Origin: Amycolatopsis vancoresmycina
GTDB taxonomy: Bacteria > Actinomycetota > Actinomycetes > Mycobacteriales > Pseudonocardiaceae
DNA length: 64,000 nucleotides
Reading direction: 5' to 3'
Assembly: GCF_000716785.1 (NCBI RefSeq)
Contig: NZ_JNYY01000025.1
Coordinates: 112,235 to 176,234, forward strand
The position numbers and the translations under genes are program-made. The notes below the pieces were generated by a model. That model searched no databases, was not told where the DNA came from, and saw nothing but the letters and a program-made list of their open reading frames with translations. The first letter of the stretch is position 1. Each line of letters starts with the position of its first letter. Of the stretch, positions 1 through 8,567 are shown piece by piece.

Positions 1-106
1 AGAGGATGCCGCCGAGCGCGCCGAAGAAGTACAACGTGGTCCGGCTGATGTGCCGCGCCGGTGCCGTCTGCGTCCTTGCCGGATCGGTCTTTGCCGGATC
101 GGTCAT
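1..106 (-). CDS. Sugar-porter MFS transporter, N-terminal fragment
   Basis: Only the first 35 codons lie in the window. The start is the ATG complementary to 104-106, preceded by an AAAGAGG-like ribosome site. After a short polar leader that contains a duplicated TDPA, the sequence runs into TTLYFFGALGGIL, which matches the first membrane helix of the sugar porter (major facilitator) family. In that family this helix normally continues into FGYD. Such proteins are proton-coupled or facilitated sugar carriers in the cytoplasmic membrane. The gene points away from the GH74 gene, so the 107-378 spacer is a divergent promoter region. The family call rests on a short stretch and the substrate cannot be read. 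Confidence 0.6.
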   Translation of the reverse strand, partial: MTDPAKTDPARTQTAPARHISRTTLYFFGALGGIL

Positions 107-313
107 TGCCGGGTCGCCTCTTTCGTAGGTCCAGTCCAGCCAGCGGCCACCACATTCACACGCCGGAAATACCCGGGCAAGACAGTCGTTGATAACGATT
201 CAGAAACCTGATTGCCGTTCACGTATGTGATTCCGGCAAACCCGACGCAACGTCGTGGCCGAATCATGGTCAATTCCACTGTGGACAGTGCAGAGTGCCG
301 AAATCGTCGAAAC

Positions 314-341
314 TTTACAACGCTCCGAACGCTGGTTTACC
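314..341 (+). promoter_or_regulatory. Predicted promoter of the GH74 gene
   Basis: TTTACA (314-319), 16 bases, then TTTACC (336-341). The same TTTACA-N16-NNTACC layout precedes the Cip1-like and GH48 genes, and in all three a CebR box follows within 7-11 bases. It is inferred from this three-way match. Confidence 0.5.
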
Positions 342-348
342 TTCCCTC

Positions 349-362
349 TGGAAGCGCTCCCA
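349..362. promoter_or_regulatory. CebR/CelR operator upstream of GH74
   Basis: TGGAAGCGCTCCCA matches the palindromic cellulase operator TGGGAGCGCTCCCA at 13 of 14 positions. It begins 7 bases after the predicted -10 element, so a bound LacI-type repressor would cover the transcription start. It lies inside an upstream in-frame extension of the GH74 reading frame, which supports the downstream GTG as the true start. Confidence 0.85.
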
Positions 363-378
363 GAATGTGGAGGCAGAA

Positions 379-3126
379 GTGCACAACGCCGTGCCAGCTA
401 CTCGTTCCCGGTCCGGGTCCCGGTCAGCGAGACGACTCTTCGTCTCCGCCCTCGCCGTGCTGCTGCCGGCCGCCTTCGCGGTCACGGTCGGCGCGCCGGC
501 CTCCCCCGCGGCCCCGGCCGCGGCCGCCACCACGTGGCGCAACGCGGAGATCGCCGGCGGCGGGTTCGTCCCCGGGATCGTCTTCAACCAGACCGAACCC
601 GGCCTGGTCTACGCCCGCACCGACATCGGCGGCGCGTACCGGTGGAACACCGCCACCGGGCGCTGGCTCCCGCTGCTGGACTCGGTCGGCTGGACCGACT
701 GGGGCCACAACGGTGTCGTCAGCCTGGCCACCGACCCGGTCGACCCGAACCGGGTCTACGTCGCCGCCGGGATGTACACCAACAGCTGGGACCCGAACCC
801 CGGCGCGATCCTGCGGTCGGCCGACCGCGGCGCGACCTGGCAGGCGGCCGCGCTGCCGTTCAAGCTCGGCGGCAACATGCCCGGCCGGGGCATGGGCGAG
901 CGCCTCGCGATCGACCCGAACCGCAACAGCGTCCTCTACCTCGGCGCCCCCAGCGGCAACGGCCTCTGGCGCAGCACCGACTCCGGCGTCACGTGGACGA
1001 AGGTGACCGCCTTCCCCAACCCCGGCAACTACGTCCCCGATCCGAACGACACGACGGGGTACTCCAGCGACAACGAGGGCGTCACCTGGGTGACGTTCGA
1101 CCCCTCGACGGGCACCCGCGGCAGCACCACGCAGACGATCTACGTCGGCGTAGCGGACAAGCAGAACACCGTCTACCGCAGCACCGACGGCGGCACGACG
1201 TGGGCGCGGCTGGCCGGCCAGCCCACCGGGTACCTGGCGCACAAGGGCGTCGTCGACAGCACCGGCGGCTTCCTCTACCTGGCGACCAGCGACACCGGCG
1301 GCCCGTACGACGGCGCGAAGGGCGACGTCTGGAAGTACGCGATCAAGACCGGCACCTGGACGCGGATCAGCCCGATCCCCTCCGACAGCTCCGACGACTA
1401 CTTCGGCTACAGCGGCCTGACGATCGACCGGCAGCACCCGAACACGCTGATGGTCGCCACCCAGGTGTCGTGGTGGCCGGACGTGATCTTCTTCCGCAGC
1501 ACCGACGGCGGCGCCACCTGGACCCGGATCTGGGACTTCTCCGGCTATCCCGACCGGTCGCTGCGCTACACGCAGGACATCTCTTCGGTGCCGTGGCTGA
1601 CCTTCGGCGCCCAGCCCGCTCCCCCGGTGCCGTCGCCGAAGCTGGGCTGGATGACCGAGTCGGTGGAGATCGACCCGTTCGACTCGAACCACTTGCTCTA
1701 CGGCACGGGCGCGACGATCTACGGCACGTCCGACCTGACGAAGTGGGACAGCGGCGGGAAGATCACGATCAAACCGGTCGTCGGCGGGCTCGAGGAGACC
1801 GCGGTGCTCGACCTGATCAGCCCGCCGTCGGGCGCTCCCCTGCTGTCCGGCCTCGGCGACATCGGCGGGTTCCGGCACGACAGCCTCGACGCGGTCCCGG
1901 CCACGATGTACACCCAGCCGGTCTTCACCACGACGACGAGCCTGGACTACGCCGAGCTGTCGCCGGCCACGATCGTCCGCGTGGGCACGCTGGACCGGTC
2001 CGCCCGGCCGAACGACAACCGGATCGCCTTCTCCACCGACGGCGGCAAGAACTGGTTCCAGGGCGCCGAACCGGGCGGCAACGCCAGCGGCGGGACGGTG
2101 GCCGCGGCCGCCGACGGCAGCCGGTTCGTCTGGAGCCCGGACGGCGCGAACGTCAGCTACTCCGTCGGCTTCGGCTCGTCCTGGACGGCGTCCACCGGCA
2201 TCCCGGCCGGCGCGGTGGTCGAGTCCGACCGCGTGGACCCGAAACGGTTCTACGGGTTCGCCGCCGGGAAGTTCTACCTCAGCACCGACGGCGGGGCGTC
2301 CTTCACCGCGACCGCGGCCACCGGGCTGCCGTCGGCTTCCGCGCACTTCAAGGCGCTGCCGGGGGTGGCCGGGGACATCTGGCTGGCCGGCGGCTCCGGC
2401 ACGGCGTACGGCCTCTGGCACTCCACTGATTCCGGCGCTTCGTTCACGAAACTGGCGAACGTCGCCGAAGCCGACAACGTCGGGTTCGGCAAGGCGGCCA
2501 CCGGGCGGACGTATCCGGCGTTATACACCATCGCGAAGATCGGCGGGGTGCGCGGGATCTTCCGGTCGGACGACGCCGGGGGCTCGTGGACGCGGATCAA
2601 CGACGACCAGCACCAGTACGGCAACATCGGGGCGGCGCTGACCGGGGATCCACGGGTGTACGGCCGGGTCTACGTGGGCACGAACGGCCGGGGCGTGATC
2701 GTGGGCGAGTCCGGCGGCAGCCAGCCGCCCCCGACGACGACCACCCCCACCACGCCGACGACCCCCACCACGCCCACGACGCCGACGACCACCACGGTGC
2801 CGTCGGGGTCCTGCACGGCGGCCTACACGGTCACCAACCAGTGGCAGGGCGGGTTCCAGGCTTCGGTGAAGGTGGGCAACACCGGCACGACCGCGGTGAC
2901 CGGCTGGACGGTGACGTGGACGTTCGCCGACGGCCAGCGGGTGAACCAGGCGTGGAACGCCCAGGTCACCCAGGCCGGGGCGGCGGTGACGGCCCTGGAC
3001 GCCGGCTGGAACCGGACCATCCCGGCCGGCGGGAGCGCCGAGTTCGGCTTCACCGGGAGTTCGGGGATGGTGAACTCCCGGCCGGGCGCGATCTCCCTCA
3101 ACGGGCGGGCCTGCACAACCCCGTGA
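379..3126 (+). CDS. Secreted GH74 xyloglucanase with C-terminal CBM2
   Basis: Endo- or exo-acting beta-1,4-glucanase of family GH74, normally specific for xyloglucan, exported to the medium. The GTG at 379 is chosen because GGAGG lies 5 bases upstream and the CebR box lies before it. It gives 915 residues with an Arg-rich signal peptide ending near residue 50. The catalytic region (about 50-770) has the two DIGG motifs of the family, TDIGGAYRW near the N-terminus and GDIGGFRHD in the middle, which carry the two catalytic Asp. BNR-like SxDGGxTW repeats of the twin beta-propellers recur throughout. A TTP linker leads to a CBM2 (about 815-915). It is a single gene under its own CebR box. Confidence 0.93.
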   Translation: MHNAVPATRSRSGSRSARRLFVSALAVLLPAAFAVTVGAPASPAAPAAAATTWRNAEIAGGGFVPGIVFNQTEPGLVYARTDIGGAYRWNTATGRWLPLLDSVGWTDWGHNGVVSLATDPVDPNRVYVAAGMYTNSWDPNPGAILRSADRGATWQAAALPFKLGGNMPGRGMGERLAIDPNRNSVLYLGAPSGNGLWRSTDSGVTWTKVTAFPNPGNYVPDPNDTTGYSSDNEGVTWVTFDPSTGTRGSTTQTIYVGVADKQNTVYRSTDGGTTWARLAGQPTGYLAHKGVVDSTGGFLYLATSDTGGPYDGAKGDVWKYAIKTGTWTRISPIPSDSSDDYFGYSGLTIDRQHPNTLMVATQVSWWPDVIFFRSTDGGATWTRIWDFSGYPDRSLRYTQDISSVPWLTFGAQPAPPVPSPKLGWMTESVEIDPFDSNHLLYGTGATIYGTSDLTKWDSGGKITIKPVVGGLEETAVLDLISPPSGAPLLSGLGDIGGFRHDSLDAVPATMYTQPVFTTTTSLDYAELSPATIVRVGTLDRSARPNDNRIAFSTDGGKNWFQGAEPGGNASGGTVAAAADGSRFVWSPDGANVSYSVGFGSSWTASTGIPAGAVVESDRVDPKRFYGFAAGKFYLSTDGGASFTATAATGLPSASAHFKALPGVAGDIWLAGGSGTAYGLWHSTDSGASFTKLANVAEADNVGFGKAATGRTYPALYTIAKIGGVRGIFRSDDAGGSWTRINDDQHQYGNIGAALTGDPRVYGRVYVGTNGRGVIVGESGGSQPPPTTTTPTTPTTPTTPTTPTTTTVPSGSCTAAYTVTNQWQGGFQASVKVGNTGTTAVTGWTVTWTFADGQRVNQAWNAQVTQAGAAVTALDAGWNRTIPAGGSAEFGFTGSSGMVNSRPGAISLNGRACTTP

Positions 3127-3144
3127 GCCGGTCTGCCGCGGCTT

Positions 3145-3190
3145 GTCGTGAGTGGTAAGGCGGGTTCTAACCCGCCTTACCACTCACGAC
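3145..3190. terminator. 46-base perfect palindrome, bidirectional terminator (family A)
   Basis: Two 22-base arms begin GTCGTGAGTGGTAAGG and enclose a CT loop. It sits between two convergent genes (GH74 and the MDR reductase). The exact reverse complement occurs at 10108-10153, also between convergent genes. It lacks a U-tract, which is common for actinobacterial terminators. Confidence 0.65.
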
Positions 3191-3216
3191 CGGCCGTGGC
3201 ACAACGCGCGGGCGAA

Positions 3217-3253
3217 GGGGGTTTCAACCCACCCCCAGGCGGTTGAAACCCCC
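3217..3253. terminator. Second hairpin in the same convergent gap
   Basis: 13-base perfect arms (GGGGGTTTCAACC and its complement) flank an 11-base loop. This is the only other structure I see in the 352-base gap 3127-3478, and it is placed to end the minus-strand lactone operon. The remainder of the gap (3254-3478) shows nothing recognisable. Confidence 0.5.
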
Positions 3254-3478
3254 TCCCCGCGCCCCCAGTCCGGGAGCCGGCGCCCCAGCAGCCGCAGCCT
3301 GCTCGGGCGATGTCCCGGTAACCACCACTCTCCCTGGTGGCGCGGGTGGCCGCCATTCCTGCCCAAAGGGGACTTTTTCGCCCGGACACACCCTTGCTGA
3401 CCTGCGAGAACACCATCCGGGGGTACCGAAAATACCCATCCGGGGCGGCAAAACTTACCCGGCGGGCAGCGGAGGCGC

Positions 3479-4480
3479 TCAGGCGCTCTCCAGCACGACC
3501 TTCCCGATGTGGACCCCGGACTCCAGGTGCTTGACGGCGTCGGCGATCTCGTCGAAGCCGAACCGGCGGTCGATCACCGGCCGCAGGCCGGTCCGTTCGA
3601 CGGCCCGGTTCATCGCCTGGAACGTCTCACGCGAGGCGTTGGTGAGCCCGCGCAGCGTCAGCTGCTTGACGAGCACCAGGATCGGGTCGGCGCCGCCTTC
3701 GTGGGTCAGCACGCCGGCCACGGTGACGTGCCCGCCGTACCGGGCGGCGAGCATGGACTGGCCGATCGTGCCGCCGCCGCCCACGTCGACGACGTGGTCG
3801 ACGCCGCCGCCGGTCAGCTCCGCCACGGCCGCCCCCCACTCCGGGGTGGTCGCGTGGTTGAGCGTCTCGGCGGCCCCCAGCTCGCGCAGCCGCGCCAGCT
3901 TCGCGTCCGAACTCGACGTCGCGACGACGTGCGCGCCGCCGAGAGCGGCGAACTGCAGCGCGAACGTCGACAGGCCGCCGCTGCCCAGGGTGAGCACGGT
4001 CTGGCCGGGCGTCAGGCGGCCCTCTTCGACGACCGCCCGCCACGCCGTCACACCGGCGCTGGGCAGCGTGGCGGCCTCGGAGTGGTCGAGGTGGGCGGGC
4101 ACGGCGACCAGGGCGTGCTCGGCGAAGACAGCGTACTCCGCGAGCACGCCGTCGAGCGTGCCGCCCAGGTCGTCCGCGGTCTTCTCCGGCGTGCCCGGGC
4201 CGGCCAGCCAGTCCGGGAAGTACGTCGCCGCGACCCGGTCGCCAGCGGTCCAGGCGCGCACCCCGTCGCCGACCGCGACGACCTCGCCCGCACCGTCGGA
4301 CAGCGGGATCACGTCCGGCTTCACCGGCTTCGGGTAGAAGCCCTTGAGGATCATCAGGTCGCGGGCGTTGAGCGCCCACCCGCGCAGCCGGACCAGGACC
4401 TGGCCGGGGCCGGGTTCGGGCACGTCGCGCTCGCCCATGACGAGCTCGGCGCCGGGACGGGGCAGGGAAAAGAACTTCAC
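3479..4480 (-). CDS. MDR-family NAD(P)-dependent dehydrogenase/enoyl reductase
   Basis: Zinc-type alcohol dehydrogenase/quinone oxidoreductase superfamily protein of 333 residues. It has the GroES-like N-terminal domain (ARDLMILKGFYP, then SDGAGEVVAVG) and a Rossmann domain (TLGSGGLSTFALQFAA, then VATSSSDAKL). The GTG start shares a GTGA overlap with the stop of the upstream phosphatase gene, so translation is coupled. As last gene of the AfsA operon it could reduce the butenolide intermediate, the step done by BprA in A-factor biosynthesis. That role is inferred from position only. It could equally be a general short-chain alcohol or quinone reductase. Confidence 0.85.
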   Translation of the reverse strand: MKFFSLPRPGAELVMGERDVPEPGPGQVLVRLRGWALNARDLMILKGFYPKPVKPDVIPLSDGAGEVVAVGDGVRAWTAGDRVAATYFPDWLAGPGTPEKTADDLGGTLDGVLAEYAVFAEHALVAVPAHLDHSEAATLPSAGVTAWRAVVEEGRLTPGQTVLTLGSGGLSTFALQFAALGGAHVVATSSSDAKLARLRELGAAETLNHATTPEWGAAVAELTGGGVDHVVDVGGGGTIGQSMLAARYGGHVTVAGVLTHEGGADPILVLVKQLTLRGLTNASRETFQAMNRAVERTGLRPVIDRRFGFDEIADAVKHLESGVHIGKVVLESA

Positions 4481-5208
4481 AGCGGCTCCTGGGGTGCGGG
4501 AACTCCTCGACGAGCCCAGTGTGTCGAAGTCGCGAGCTCCCCGTCGACGATCGCCAGGAGTTCCGGGGTCAGTTCGCCGAGCGACGCGGCGAAGTGCCGG
4601 ACGCCGCAGGAAGCCATGAAGTCCCGTTGCCGCGCGTGGGCGGGGCTCGACGGGAAGCCGACGAACCCGGCGCCGTGCGCGCGGGCGTCCTCGGCGACCC
4701 GGCTGACGTCGTCGACGAACACGATCTCGTCGAAGCCGACGCCGAACACCGTCCGGGCGATGTGGTCGACGCCCGGCCGGTGCTCGTTGATGCTCACGTA
4801 CGGCACCTCGGGATCGAGCAGGTCCACGAAGTCGCCGAGGTAGTGGTCGAACGTGTGCTCGCGGGTCCGCCCGCCGTAGCAGACCAGCCGCACCGGGAGT
4901 TTCGCCAGCGCCGCCAGGCAGTCCCGCGCGCCCTCGGCGACGCGGATGGGGTGCTCGGCCAGGTACTCCTGCCGCGCCGCCCACAGCTGCTTCAGCGTCT
5001 CCTCGGCCGGCTGGTCGAGGCCGCACAGCGCGGTGACCTTCTCCGCCACGACGATGTCGCGCAGCCCGATCACGTCCCGCTCGGCCGCGGCGTCGTACAC
5101 CCCGCCGTAGCCGGTGACGAACCGGGCGATCATGGCCAGGTAGGTGTCGTCGATGAGCACGCCGTCGCAGTCGAGCGCGACCACGCGCAGCTTCTCGAAC
5201 CGGGTCAC
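4477..5208 (-). CDS. HAD-family phosphatase in the AfsA operon
   Basis: HAD-like hydrolase of 243 residues. Motif I is LDCDGVLIDD (Asp nucleophile plus Asp acid/base) and the C-terminal acidic motif is VFVDDVSRVAEDA. A helical cap lies between them. The GTG start at 5208 overlaps the preceding stop as GTGA, and the stop overlaps the next start in the same way, so three genes are translationally chained. In lactone autoregulator synthesis a phosphatase must remove the phosphate left from dihydroxyacetone phosphate, and this enzyme is a good candidate. The true substrate is not shown by the sequence. A phosphoglycolate phosphatase-like role is the alternative. Confidence 0.8.
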   Translation of the reverse strand: MTRFEKLRVVALDCDGVLIDDTYLAMIARFVTGYGGVYDAAAERDVIGLRDIVVAEKVTALCGLDQPAEETLKQLWAARQEYLAEHPIRVAEGARDCLAALAKLPVRLVCYGGRTREHTFDHYLGDFVDLLDPEVPYVSINEHRPGVDHIARTVFGVGFDEIVFVDDVSRVAEDARAHGAGFVGFPSSPAHARQRDFMASCGVRHFAASLGELTPELLAIVDGELATSTHWARRGVPAPQEPL

Positions 5209-6017
5209 CGCTGCGCGAACACTTCCCGCGCGGCCGCGATGGCGTTGAGCGCGGCCGGGAAGCCGCAGTAGAACGCCAGGTGCAGCACGGTTTCCACGAC
5301 CTCCTGCTCGGTGCCGCCGACGTTGAGCAGGCCGTGGATGTGCACCTTCAGCTGCGGCAGCGCGGTGCCCAGCGCGACGCAGGCGGCGATCGTGACGATC
5401 TCGCGGTGGCGCAGGCTCAGGTGCGGCCGCGTGTAGACCTCGCCGAAGGTGAACTCGATGATGTAGGTGGCCAGGTCCGGGGCGATGTCCGCCAGCGCCG
5501 CGGCGACCTTCTCCCCCGCTTCGCCGTCGACGGCCTGCATCGCGGCCAGGCCGCGCTCGTAGCGGTCTTCGATGCCGGCCCACGGCACGTCCGACGGCTC
5601 GGCCGGCTCCGGCTCGTCCTCCGGCAGGCCCTCGAAGGCGGCCTTGAGCGCCGTCAGCGCGTTCAGGGTGGCCGGGAAGCCGGCGAACGAGCTGACGTGG
5701 ATGACGGCCTCGACCAGCTGGCGGCGGGTGCAGCCGACGTTGAGCGCGGCCTTGGCATGGAACTGCAGCTGCGAGCCCGCGTAGCCGAGCGCGGTGAGCG
5801 CGGCGACCGTCGCCAGCTGCCGCTCGGGCAGCGGCAGGCCGGGCCGGTGGTAGACGTCGCCGTAGATGAACCCGACGCACTGCTCGCCGAACTCGGCCTC
5901 CCCGATGCTCGCGAACAGGTCCAGCACGGCGGGCCGTTCCACGCCGCCGAGCTGCTGGATGAGTTTCAGGCCCTGGGTGAAGGACGCGGAGCGGTCCTGC
6001 TCCTGAACGTCGGACAT
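5205..6017 (-). CDS. Tandem carboxymuconolactone decarboxylase-fold protein
   Basis: A 270-residue protein with two copies of the CMD/AhpD-like fold. Copy one has QLQFHAKAALNVGCTRRQLVEAV and copy two QLKVHIHGLLNVGGTEQEVVETV, each followed by a Phe-Ala-GFPAxLNA helix. The AhpD CxxC peroxidase motif is absent, so a decarboxylase, hydrolase or lactone-handling role is more likely than peroxidase. It starts 36 bases after the AfsA-like gene, and its stop overlaps the HAD start (GTGA). Proteins of this family act on lactones in aromatic degradation, which makes its presence next to a lactone synthase suggestive, but no function is established here. Confidence 0.85.
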   Translation of the reverse strand: MSDVQEQDRSASFTQGLKLIQQLGGVERPAVLDLFASIGEAEFGEQCVGFIYGDVYHRPGLPLPERQLATVAALTALGYAGSQLQFHAKAALNVGCTRRQLVEAVIHVSSFAGFPATLNALTALKAAFEGLPEDEPEPAEPSDVPWAGIEDRYERGLAAMQAVDGEAGEKVAAALADIAPDLATYIIEFTFGEVYTRPHLSLRHREIVTIAACVALGTALPQLKVHIHGLLNVGGTEQEVVETVLHLAFYCGFPAALNAIAAAREVFAQR

Positions 6018-6053
6018 CGTGCGGTGGTTTCCCTTCGGTGTGGGGGATGCGGC

Positions 6054-6857
6054 TCAGCCGAGGTAGGCCACGGTGGCCTGGTCGGCCTTGCGCCGTTCGA
6101 GGGTGTCGATGCGGCCCTGGGCGATCATCGAGTACTCGATGCCCGCGGTGGCCACGGTGCGCCCCTGCTGGCGCACCGCCGTGGTGGCGCGGAACTTCAG
6201 GTTGGTGTCCCGGCCGAGGTCGGACTCGACGATCACCGACTCGACCGTGGCCGGCAGCGGGAACAGGAAGTCCTCGAAGGACAGGTCGATCCGCTGCCAC
6301 ACCCCGGCGTAGGCGGCCGGGACCAGTCCGGGGCGGACGGCGGTTTCGAACTGGGCGATGCAGATCTGGCGCATCGCCTCGACGATGACGATGCCCTGCA
6401 CGTGCTCGCCGGTGTGGTGGTCGAGGACCAGTTCGTTGTCGCGGTGGATCCGCAGCTCGGCCCGGCAGTGTTCGGGCACCGGGCTGTGCACGCCGGCCAG
6501 CAGGACGTTTTCCGGCCGGTCCTTGTGGACGACCTCCGGCGGTTCGGGCGGCCGCCGGAACGCCTGCGGGTCGGCCAGGTACACGGCGCCTTCGGTCTTG
6601 TCGCAGGCGGCCGCCAGCAGGTCGCCGTCGGTGCCGTCGATGCCCTGGCCGAGGTGGACGGCCCAGTGGCAGCCCGACGCCTGCAGCGCCCCGGAGCCGA
6701 GCAGGCCGAGCAGGCCCGACAGGGTGAGCACGCGGTCCCCGCGGGCGAACCGCGCGAAGCGGTCGGCGACGACCACCACGTCCCGCCGGGTGTGGCCGGG
6801 TGGAGCCGGGATCTCCGTTCGCGAGTTCTGCGGGCACGAGACATCGTCGGGTGCCAC
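6054..6857 (-). CDS. AfsA-family gamma-butyrolactone/butenolide synthase
   Basis: A 267-residue protein with two hotdog-fold repeats of the A-factor biosynthesis family (AfsA/ScbA/BarX). The clearest motif is LDHHTGEHVQGIVIVEAMRQ in the first half. The second half repeats the fold around TTAVRQQGRTVATAGIEYSMI. AfsA enzymes join a beta-ketoacyl-ACP chain to dihydroxyacetone phosphate, the committed step toward gamma-butyrolactone signals. The GTG at 6857 is preceded by GGAGG. It is the first enzyme gene of a four-gene minus-strand unit with CMD, HAD and MDR genes. It lies 116 bases downstream of an HTH regulator instead of the usual TetR-type lactone receptor. Confidence 0.88.
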   Translation of the reverse strand: MAPDDVSCPQNSRTEIPAPPGHTRRDVVVVADRFARFARGDRVLTLSGLLGLLGSGALQASGCHWAVHLGQGIDGTDGDLLAAACDKTEGAVYLADPQAFRRPPEPPEVVHKDRPENVLLAGVHSPVPEHCRAELRIHRDNELVLDHHTGEHVQGIVIVEAMRQICIAQFETAVRPGLVPAAYAGVWQRIDLSFEDFLFPLPATVESVIVESDLGRDTNLKFRATTAVRQQGRTVATAGIEYSMIAQGRIDTLERRKADQATVAYLG

Positions 6858-6973
6858 GTGGGCAGCCTCCGTCCGGGTCGGGTCGGGCGATTTTCGTCGG
6901 GGCGAAGCCCGGTAAGGCGCGGCTTCTTTTCGGGGGAGGCCCCCGGCCTGGGGCGAAGCCCCGGATCTCACAG

Positions 6974-8419
6974 TCACGGCCGCGCCGAAGCGTGGGCGTC
7001 CAGGAGCGCCTCGGCGAGGGTGCGGGCGGTCGTGGCCGAGCGCCAGCGGGGTGCGGACAGTTCGGTGGCCATGAGCTTCAGCATGGCGCGGACCATGTCG
7101 GGCTGTTTGCCCACCCCCGCGTCCAGCAGCGGTTCCACCTGCGCGGCGGCGGCGTCGAGGTCGTCGAGCCGCAGGTGCGCGCGGCCCATGTCGATCCGGA
7201 TCATCGGGTCCATGGCGTCCCAGCGGTTTTCCAGGGACAGCTTCTCGAAGGACTCGCGGGCGGTGGTGAACTCGCGCAGCGCGGCCGAGGCCTGCCCGAC
7301 CGAAAGCAGCGAGTTGCCCGCCATGTAGTGCCGCCGGTCCTTGGTGATGTTGAAGAACCGGTCGTCGCCGCCGGCGCCGAGGTCCGGGTCCTCGATGGAC
7401 GTCCAGCGCGCGATCGCGTCCAGCACCTGCTGTTCGGCCTGCACCGACGACCAGCCGCGCGCTTCGGCGAGGATCAGCGGCGCGTCCGTCAGGCCGCCCG
7501 CCTGGTAGTTGAGCCCGTCGGCGGCGAGCTTCGCGGACTCGATGCCGTTGCCCGCCCAGAACGCGACGCGCGCCTGGGAGGTGCGGACCCAGCGCCGGGC
7601 GAGGAAGTCGTCGGCGTACTGGGTGTAGAGCCAGGCCGCGGAGTTGAGGTCGCGCGAGAGCCGGTAGCGGCCGAGGTCGCCCGCGATCCACGCCATCATC
7701 GCGCTCGACTTGGCCCCGATGAGCAGGAGCTCCTGGGTCTGCTTGGGCCGCTGGCGGCCCTTCAGCAGCGCCGACGTCCGTTCCTCGATCACGGCGAGCT
7801 GGCCGAGGATCGAGTCGGGCGCGGTCCGGGTGTAGGCGCCGCCGAGGAAGTCCAGATCGGACCACAGGTCGTCGATCTGGACGTCGTCCACGTTGGTCTT
7901 CGTGAGCAGGATCGCGTCATCGAGGGCGCCTGCCCCGATTTCCTCGTCGGGCCGGGCTTCGACGCGCGCGAGGGTGCGCGCGGGTGGCGGCTCGGCCGCC
8001 ACGGCGGGCGCGGGCTCCGCCGCGGCGTGGTACTCGGCGAGGTCCTTGGCCGGCAGCTGCTCGAGGTCCCGCAGCCCCAGCAGGCACTGCCAGCCGGTGC
8101 CGTAGACCTGCGCCAGCACGCGCAGCGCGGCGACGGTGGGCCGGACACCGCGGTCGGGCCACTGCTCGTACTCCCAGATCCGCGTGCCGCGCATCCCCGC
8201 GCGGGGGTCGCCGGTGACGGCGTTGTACTGGTGCGCGGCGACGTCCAGCGACAGCTCGGACGCCAGCCGCCACGCGGTGCGCGGCGGGATCCGGCACTCG
8301 ACGATCAGGTTGTGCGCCACCCGGGCCGGGATCGCCTCCTCGGGGAAGCCCAAGGCGGCCAGCCGTTCGCGCAGTTGTGCACGGTACGGCTTACTCCCTG
8401 GTTTGGCCTGTCGACTCAT
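6974..8419 (-). CDS. HTH transcriptional regulator with TPR-like C-terminus
   Basis: A 481-residue protein. The N-terminal ~110 residues include a helical segment (PARVAHNLIVECRIPPRTAWRLASEL) and a second one ending GTRIWEYEQWPDRG, typical of actinobacterial XRE-like regulators. An Ala/Pro linker (about 130-155) is followed by about 320 residues of helical repeats resembling tetratricopeptides, which may bind a peptide or small ligand. It precedes the AfsA operon in the same direction and is the natural candidate for its regulator. It is not a TetR-type butyrolactone receptor. Its promoter region also contains a CebR box at 8554-8567. Confidence 0.7.
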   Translation of the reverse strand: MSRQAKPGSKPYRAQLRERLAALGFPEEAIPARVAHNLIVECRIPPRTAWRLASELSLDVAAHQYNAVTGDPRAGMRGTRIWEYEQWPDRGVRPTVAALRVLAQVYGTGWQCLLGLRDLEQLPAKDLAEYHAAAEPAPAVAAEPPPARTLARVEARPDEEIGAGALDDAILLTKTNVDDVQIDDLWSDLDFLGGAYTRTAPDSILGQLAVIEERTSALLKGRQRPKQTQELLLIGAKSSAMMAWIAGDLGRYRLSRDLNSAAWLYTQYADDFLARRWVRTSQARVAFWAGNGIESAKLAADGLNYQAGGLTDAPLILAEARGWSSVQAEQQVLDAIARWTSIEDPDLGAGGDDRFFNITKDRRHYMAGNSLLSVGQASAALREFTTARESFEKLSLENRWDAMDPMIRIDMGRAHLRLDDLDAAAAQVEPLLDAGVGKQPDMVRAMLKLMATELSAPRWRSATTARTLAEALLDAHASARP

Positions 8420-8553
8420 CGTTCATCCAACGATTTCCGGAGTACGGGTGCACTCCGACGACAGTACCGCAGCGTGACGGCGGGAGCCCAGGACGTCACC
8501 GGGGCGGGCACCGTGCGGTTCCCGAGAGAGCGAGTAGGCAACAAGAGTGAACC

Positions 8554-8567
8554 TGAGAGCGCTCCCA
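8554..8567. promoter_or_regulatory. CebR operator, upstream copy in the 8420-8926 gap
   Basis: TGAGAGCGCTCCCA, identical to the box in front of the LPMO gene. It lies 135 bases upstream of the minus-strand regulator and 360 bases upstream of the plus-strand Cip1-like gene, which has its own closer box. It may serve the regulator or act with 8823-8836 in a loop. I see nothing else functional between 8568 and 8783. Confidence 0.65.

Noticed and set aside
295..378. Upstream ATG of GH74 at 295
   Set aside because: The 28 added residues would be encoded across the promoter and CebR box, and would bury the signal peptide. GTG 379 has GGAGG.
424..2421. A 665-codon open frame on the minus strand opposite GH74
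   Set aside because: A mirror of GC-rich codons. It is rich in Arg, Gly, Ala and Val, shows no domain, and the plus strand carries a clear GH74-CBM2 protein.
2740..2805. Repeated ACGCCGACG/ACCCCCACC units that look like a direct-repeat array
   Set aside because: They encode the Thr-Pro linkers of CBM2 enzymes, as at 13290-13385 and 17880-17960. They have no spacers, so they are not CRISPR.
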